Source of the DNA: Rhizobiaceae bacterium
Lineage (GTDB): Bacteria > Pseudomonadota > Alphaproteobacteria > Rhizobiales > Rhizobiaceae
Direction of reading: 5' to 3'
Length of the DNA: 7,086 bases
Assembly (NCBI GenBank): GCA_016793565.1
Contig: JAEUMA010000296.1
Span: 1 to 7,086 of the forward strand
In this document: piece after piece, positions 4,910 to 7,086 of the stretch
How the letters are laid out: each line of letters begins with the position of its first letter
Position numbering within the stretch: position 1 is the first letter of the stretch
The notes under the pieces: model-generated
The model's input: the letters and a program-made list of their open reading frames with translations, nothing else
Database searches by the model: none
What the model was told of the DNA's origin: nothing
Made by a program: the position numbers and the translations under genes

Positions 4910-6523
4910 TTACGTCGCCGCGAGAATCTCCACAGCTGCCTTCTCGGCGATCATAATACAGGTGGCGTTCGTGTTGCCAGAGATCATGTCCGGAAACACC
5001 GACGCGTCGACGATGCGCAGCCGATCGACGCCGTGCACCCTCAGCCGCCGGTCGACAACCGAGTCGGTGGGGCCGAGCCCCATGCGGCACGTGCCGACGG
5101 GGTGGAAAGTGGTGTTCGACCGGGCCCTGAAGTCGGCGATCAGATCCGCCTCCGAAGTGACGGGGGCGCCCGGCTCGACCTCGGTTTCGATCAGAGCGGA
5201 CAGGGTTTTGCTCGCTGCCAGCTGCCGGATGAAGCGCACGCCGGACAGCATATCGGCGACATCCTCGTCGGTGGAGAGGTAGTTGGGCACGATGCGTGGC
5301 GCCAGCGCCGGATCGGCGCCGCGCAAGCTCAGGTTGCCGCTGCTGGTCGGCCGGCACGGACTGGCCGAAATTGTGACGCCCGAGAAATCGTGGAAGCCGA
5401 TCTTCGTTCCGCCCTTCTTGCTCTCGATACTCATCGGCATGAAGTAGAATTGCATGTTGGGCCGGTCGAGCCCGGGGCGTGTGCGCAGGAAGGCGCCGGC
5501 GTGGTTGACGCTGGTCGCCAGAGCTCCCCGGCGCGAAAGCGCATAGCGCACGCTCTCGCGCGCCAGCCAGGGCCACGACGTCAGGCTGTCGTTCAAGGTG
5601 CGCTCCCGCACCCTGTAGAAGTAGGGACAGTAGAGGTGATCGCGCAGGTTCCGGCCGACCTCCGGCAAGTCGGCGCGTACCGGTATGCCATGGTCGGCGA
5701 TGTGGCCGGCGGGGCCGAGCCCGGAGAGCATCATGAGCTGGGGCGTGTTGACCGCGCCGGCGGCAAGGATGACCTCGCGTCGTGCCGTGACCGTGCGGAG
5801 ATTGCCCTGACGGCGGAAGGTGACGCCGGTGGCGCGCAGGCCATCGAAGGTCAGCGCCGTCACCAAGGCCTCGGAGATCACGGTCAAGTTCGGGCGGCGC
5901 ATGGCCGACCGCAGGAACGCGTTCGAAGCGCTCGAGCGTACACCGTCGCGGATGTTGAACTGGTAGCGCCCCACGCCCTCCTGGACCGCGCCGTTGAAGT
6001 CGTTGTTCAGCGGCAGGCCGAGTTCCCTGGCGGCGGCGAAGAAGTGCTCGATCACCGGATGGCAGTCGCGGCCGATATCGGACACCGCCAGCCCGCCGCC
6101 GGCGCCGTGATAGGCGTCGGCGCCGCGGCTGTTGTCCTCCGACTTGCGGAAGTAGGGCAGGACATCGTCATAGGACCAGCCCTGGAGGCCACGCGCGGCC
6201 CAGCCGTCATAGTCTTCCCGCTGACCGCGGATGTAGACCATGGCGTTGATGGAACTCGATCCGCCGATCACCTTGCCGCGCGGCCAGTAAAGGGCGCGTC
6301 CCGCCACCCCGGCGTCCTTCTCCGCATCGTACTTCCAGTTCACCGATGCGTCGTAGAACGTCTTGGCGTAGCCGATCGGGATCTGGATCCAGGGCCGCCT
6401 GTCGCTGCCGCCGGCCTCGATCACCAGTACGGAGAAGCGACCGTCCTCGGTCAGGCGGTTGGCGAGCACGCAGCCCGCCGACCCGGCCCCGACGATCACG
6501 AAGTCAAAGGTCTCGGCGACCAT
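4910..6523 (-). CDS. GMC-family FAD-dependent alcohol/polyol dehydrogenase
   Basis: A complete 537-residue glucose-methanol-choline oxidoreductase, cytoplasmic by lack of a signal peptide. It oxidises an alcohol group using FAD. The FAD-binding fold opens with GAGSAG (12-17) and E36 at the end of the second strand (VLVIEAGG). GMC signature 1 is RGKVIGGSSSINAMVYIRG (82-100); signature 2 is GAVNTPQLMMLSGLGP (about 257-272). The catalytic His is H474 in HPVGTCRMG, with the second active-site residue in SGNTNA (N517/N519). The ATG at 6523 has AGGAG 7 nt upstream; a TTG 15 bp earlier lies inside that ribosome site and is rejected. It resembles choline dehydrogenase-like proteins, but there are no betaine genes nearby. 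The neighbours, an enolase-superfamily sugar-acid enzyme 99 bp upstream and a LacI repressor downstream, suggest a sugar, polyol or sugar-acid substrate. Family certain; substrate unknown. Confidence 0.95.
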   Translation of the reverse strand: MVAETFDFVIVGAGSAGCVLANRLTEDGRFSVLVIEAGGSDRRPWIQIPIGYAKTFYDASVNWKYDAEKDAGVAGRALYWPRGKVIGGSSSINAMVYIRGQREDYDGWAARGLQGWSYDDVLPYFRKSEDNSRGADAYHGAGGGLAVSDIGRDCHPVIEHFFAAARELGLPLNNDFNGAVQEGVGRYQFNIRDGVRSSASNAFLRSAMRRPNLTVISEALVTALTFDGLRATGVTFRRQGNLRTVTARREVILAAGAVNTPQLMMLSGLGPAGHIADHGIPVRADLPEVGRNLRDHLYCPYFYRVRERTLNDSLTSWPWLARESVRYALSRRGALATSVNHAGAFLRTRPGLDRPNMQFYFMPMSIESKKGGTKIGFHDFSGVTISASPCRPTSSGNLSLRGADPALAPRIVPNYLSTDEDVADMLSGVRFIRQLAASKTLSALIETEVEPGAPVTSEADLIADFRARSNTTFHPVGTCRMGLGPTDSVVDRRLRVHGVDRLRIVDASVFPDMISGNTNATCIMIAEKAAVEILAAT

Positions 6524-6569
6524 CGGCGCGCTCCTCAAGGTGGCTTGCGGGCCGGGTCTCCAGCCTCGG

Positions 6570-6603
6570 GAACAAGAATCGCTGGGTGGCCGATGATTTG
6601 TTC
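6570..6603. repeat. Interrupted inverted repeat in the gap before the GMC gene
   Basis: GAACAA (6570-6575) pairs with TTGTTC (6598-6603), and inside it ATCG (6578-6581) pairs with CGAT (6591-6594), around a 9-nt loop. The two stems are joined by a small internal loop (2 and 3 nt). It lies in the 99-bp gap between the enolase-family gene and the GMC gene. In mRNA it could be a processing or stability hairpin; as DNA it could be a regulator site. No U-run follows, so it is not an intrinsic terminator. Confidence 0.35.
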
Positions 6604-6622
6604 TCTCTGTTGGCAGCCTGGC

Positions 6623-7086
6623 TCATGACGCGTTGCGGCTGACCTCGCGCCGAACCGCGGTGCCGGCCAGCGCTTGCGGCATCCAGTGCCGCTCCTTGCG
6701 GGTCGCGCGGAAGAAGCAGACGCCTTGCCGTTCGAGCGCCTTCCTGTCGATCTCGATGCCGAGTCCGGGCTCCTGAGGCATGTCGAACCATCCATCGCTG
6801 TGTACCGAAGGACGGGCGAGAAGCGCGTCGCGCGCCTCCAGCGTCCAGCCCGGCGGACAGTAGGGATATTCGAACGGGTATTCCTTGGCAAAGCCGCTGG
6901 CTGCCATGATGTGCGCGTTGATCAGGAAGCCCAGTCCGTTGCTCCAGCTATGCGGGCTGAACCCCAGTCCGATCGACCTGCAATGGGCGCCGACCTGCAT
7001 GACTTGGCCGATGCCGCCGCTCCACATCGCGTCCGGCTGGAAGATCTGATAGCAGCGCCGGTCGGCCATGTATCGGAGTTCCGGAT
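6623..7086 (-). CDS. Mandelate racemase/muconate lactonizing (enolase superfamily) enzyme, C-terminal part
   Basis: The last 153 residues of an enolase-superfamily enzyme; the frame is open to the right window edge, so the N-terminal lid domain and first half of the barrel are outside. An internal ATG at 7067-7069 is not a start. Enzymes of this family abstract a proton next to a carboxylate, giving racemases and sugar-acid dehydratases. The His-Asp dyad of the mandelate racemase subgroup is visible: QPDAMWSGG carries the Asp and SPHSWSNGLG the His, followed by an acidic segment (EYPFEYP) where the further active-site Glu falls, and the closing block PGLGIEID. A tail of about 35 residues after that block contains basic residues. 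Genes of this type usually act on acid sugars such as gluconate, galactarate or fuconate relatives; the fragment does not allow a choice. It is first in the visible operon, 99 bp ahead of the GMC dehydrogenase. Confidence 0.9.
   Translation of the reverse strand, partial: PELRYMADRRCYQIFQPDAMWSGGIGQVMQVGAHCRSIGLGFSPHSWSNGLGFLINAHIMAASGFAKEYPFEYPYCPPGWTLEARDALLARPSVHSDGWFDMPQEPGLGIEIDRKALERQGVCFFRATRKERHWMPQALAGTAVRREVSRNAS

Noticed and set aside
6524..6538. TTG start extending the GMC protein by five residues.
   Set aside because: The TTG overlaps the AGGAG ribosome site that serves the ATG at 6523.
5033..6628. A 531-codon open frame on the plus strand opposite the GMC gene.
   Set aside because: It is antisense to a clear GMC dehydrogenase and shows no family motif; long antisense frames are common in high-GC genes.

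Overview
The window is high-GC (roughly 63-65% by eye), with tightly packed genes, Shine-Dalgarno sites of the AGGAG type and protein families that together point to an alphaproteobacterium, most likely Hyphomicrobiales (Rhizobiales). I cannot name the species. It holds two functional neighbourhoods.

The left half (1-3714) looks like a metal or oxidative stress block. On the minus strand, bufA1 (467-736) encodes a small exported, cysteine-containing DUF2282 peptide precursor of the bufferin type. It is followed by the 5' part of bufB (1-438, cut by the window edge), an MNIO/DUF692 multinuclear iron oxidase that would modify the precursor's cysteines. A LysR-type regulator (1230-2147, plus strand) is transcribed divergently from bufA1 across a 493-bp intergenic region rich in inverted repeats, and ends in a strong intrinsic terminator. 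Converging on it from the right is a two-gene minus-strand operon, sigF-nrsF (3672-2496). It encodes an ECF sigma factor and its six-helix membrane anti-sigma factor with three cysteines. Upstream of sigF is a good copy of the promoter known for Caulobacter SigF (GTAACA-N16-CGAA), which implies autoregulation. In Caulobacter, SigF-NrsF is a metal-responsive switch controlling bufferin genes, so finding both modules within 3.7 kb supports a shared role. The unusual part is the LysR regulator between them. It has two cysteines at 198 and 208, the region where OxyR carries its redox pair, and a dyad upstream of its own gene.

The right half (3747-7086) is a carbon-catabolism block, all on the minus strand. 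In transcription order it has an enolase-superfamily sugar-acid dehydratase or racemase (6623-7086, 5' part outside the window), a GMC-family FAD alcohol dehydrogenase (4910-6523) and a LacI-family regulator (3747-4823). The three genes probably form one operon for oxidation or dehydration of a sugar, polyol or sugar acid, with the LacI protein as local repressor. The substrate cannot be read from sequence.

The gene-poor stretches are 737-1229 (regulatory region between bufA1 and lysR) and 2148-2495 (terminator, a start-less coding-like remnant and an inverted repeat). No tRNA, rRNA, CRISPR array or insertion sequence was seen.
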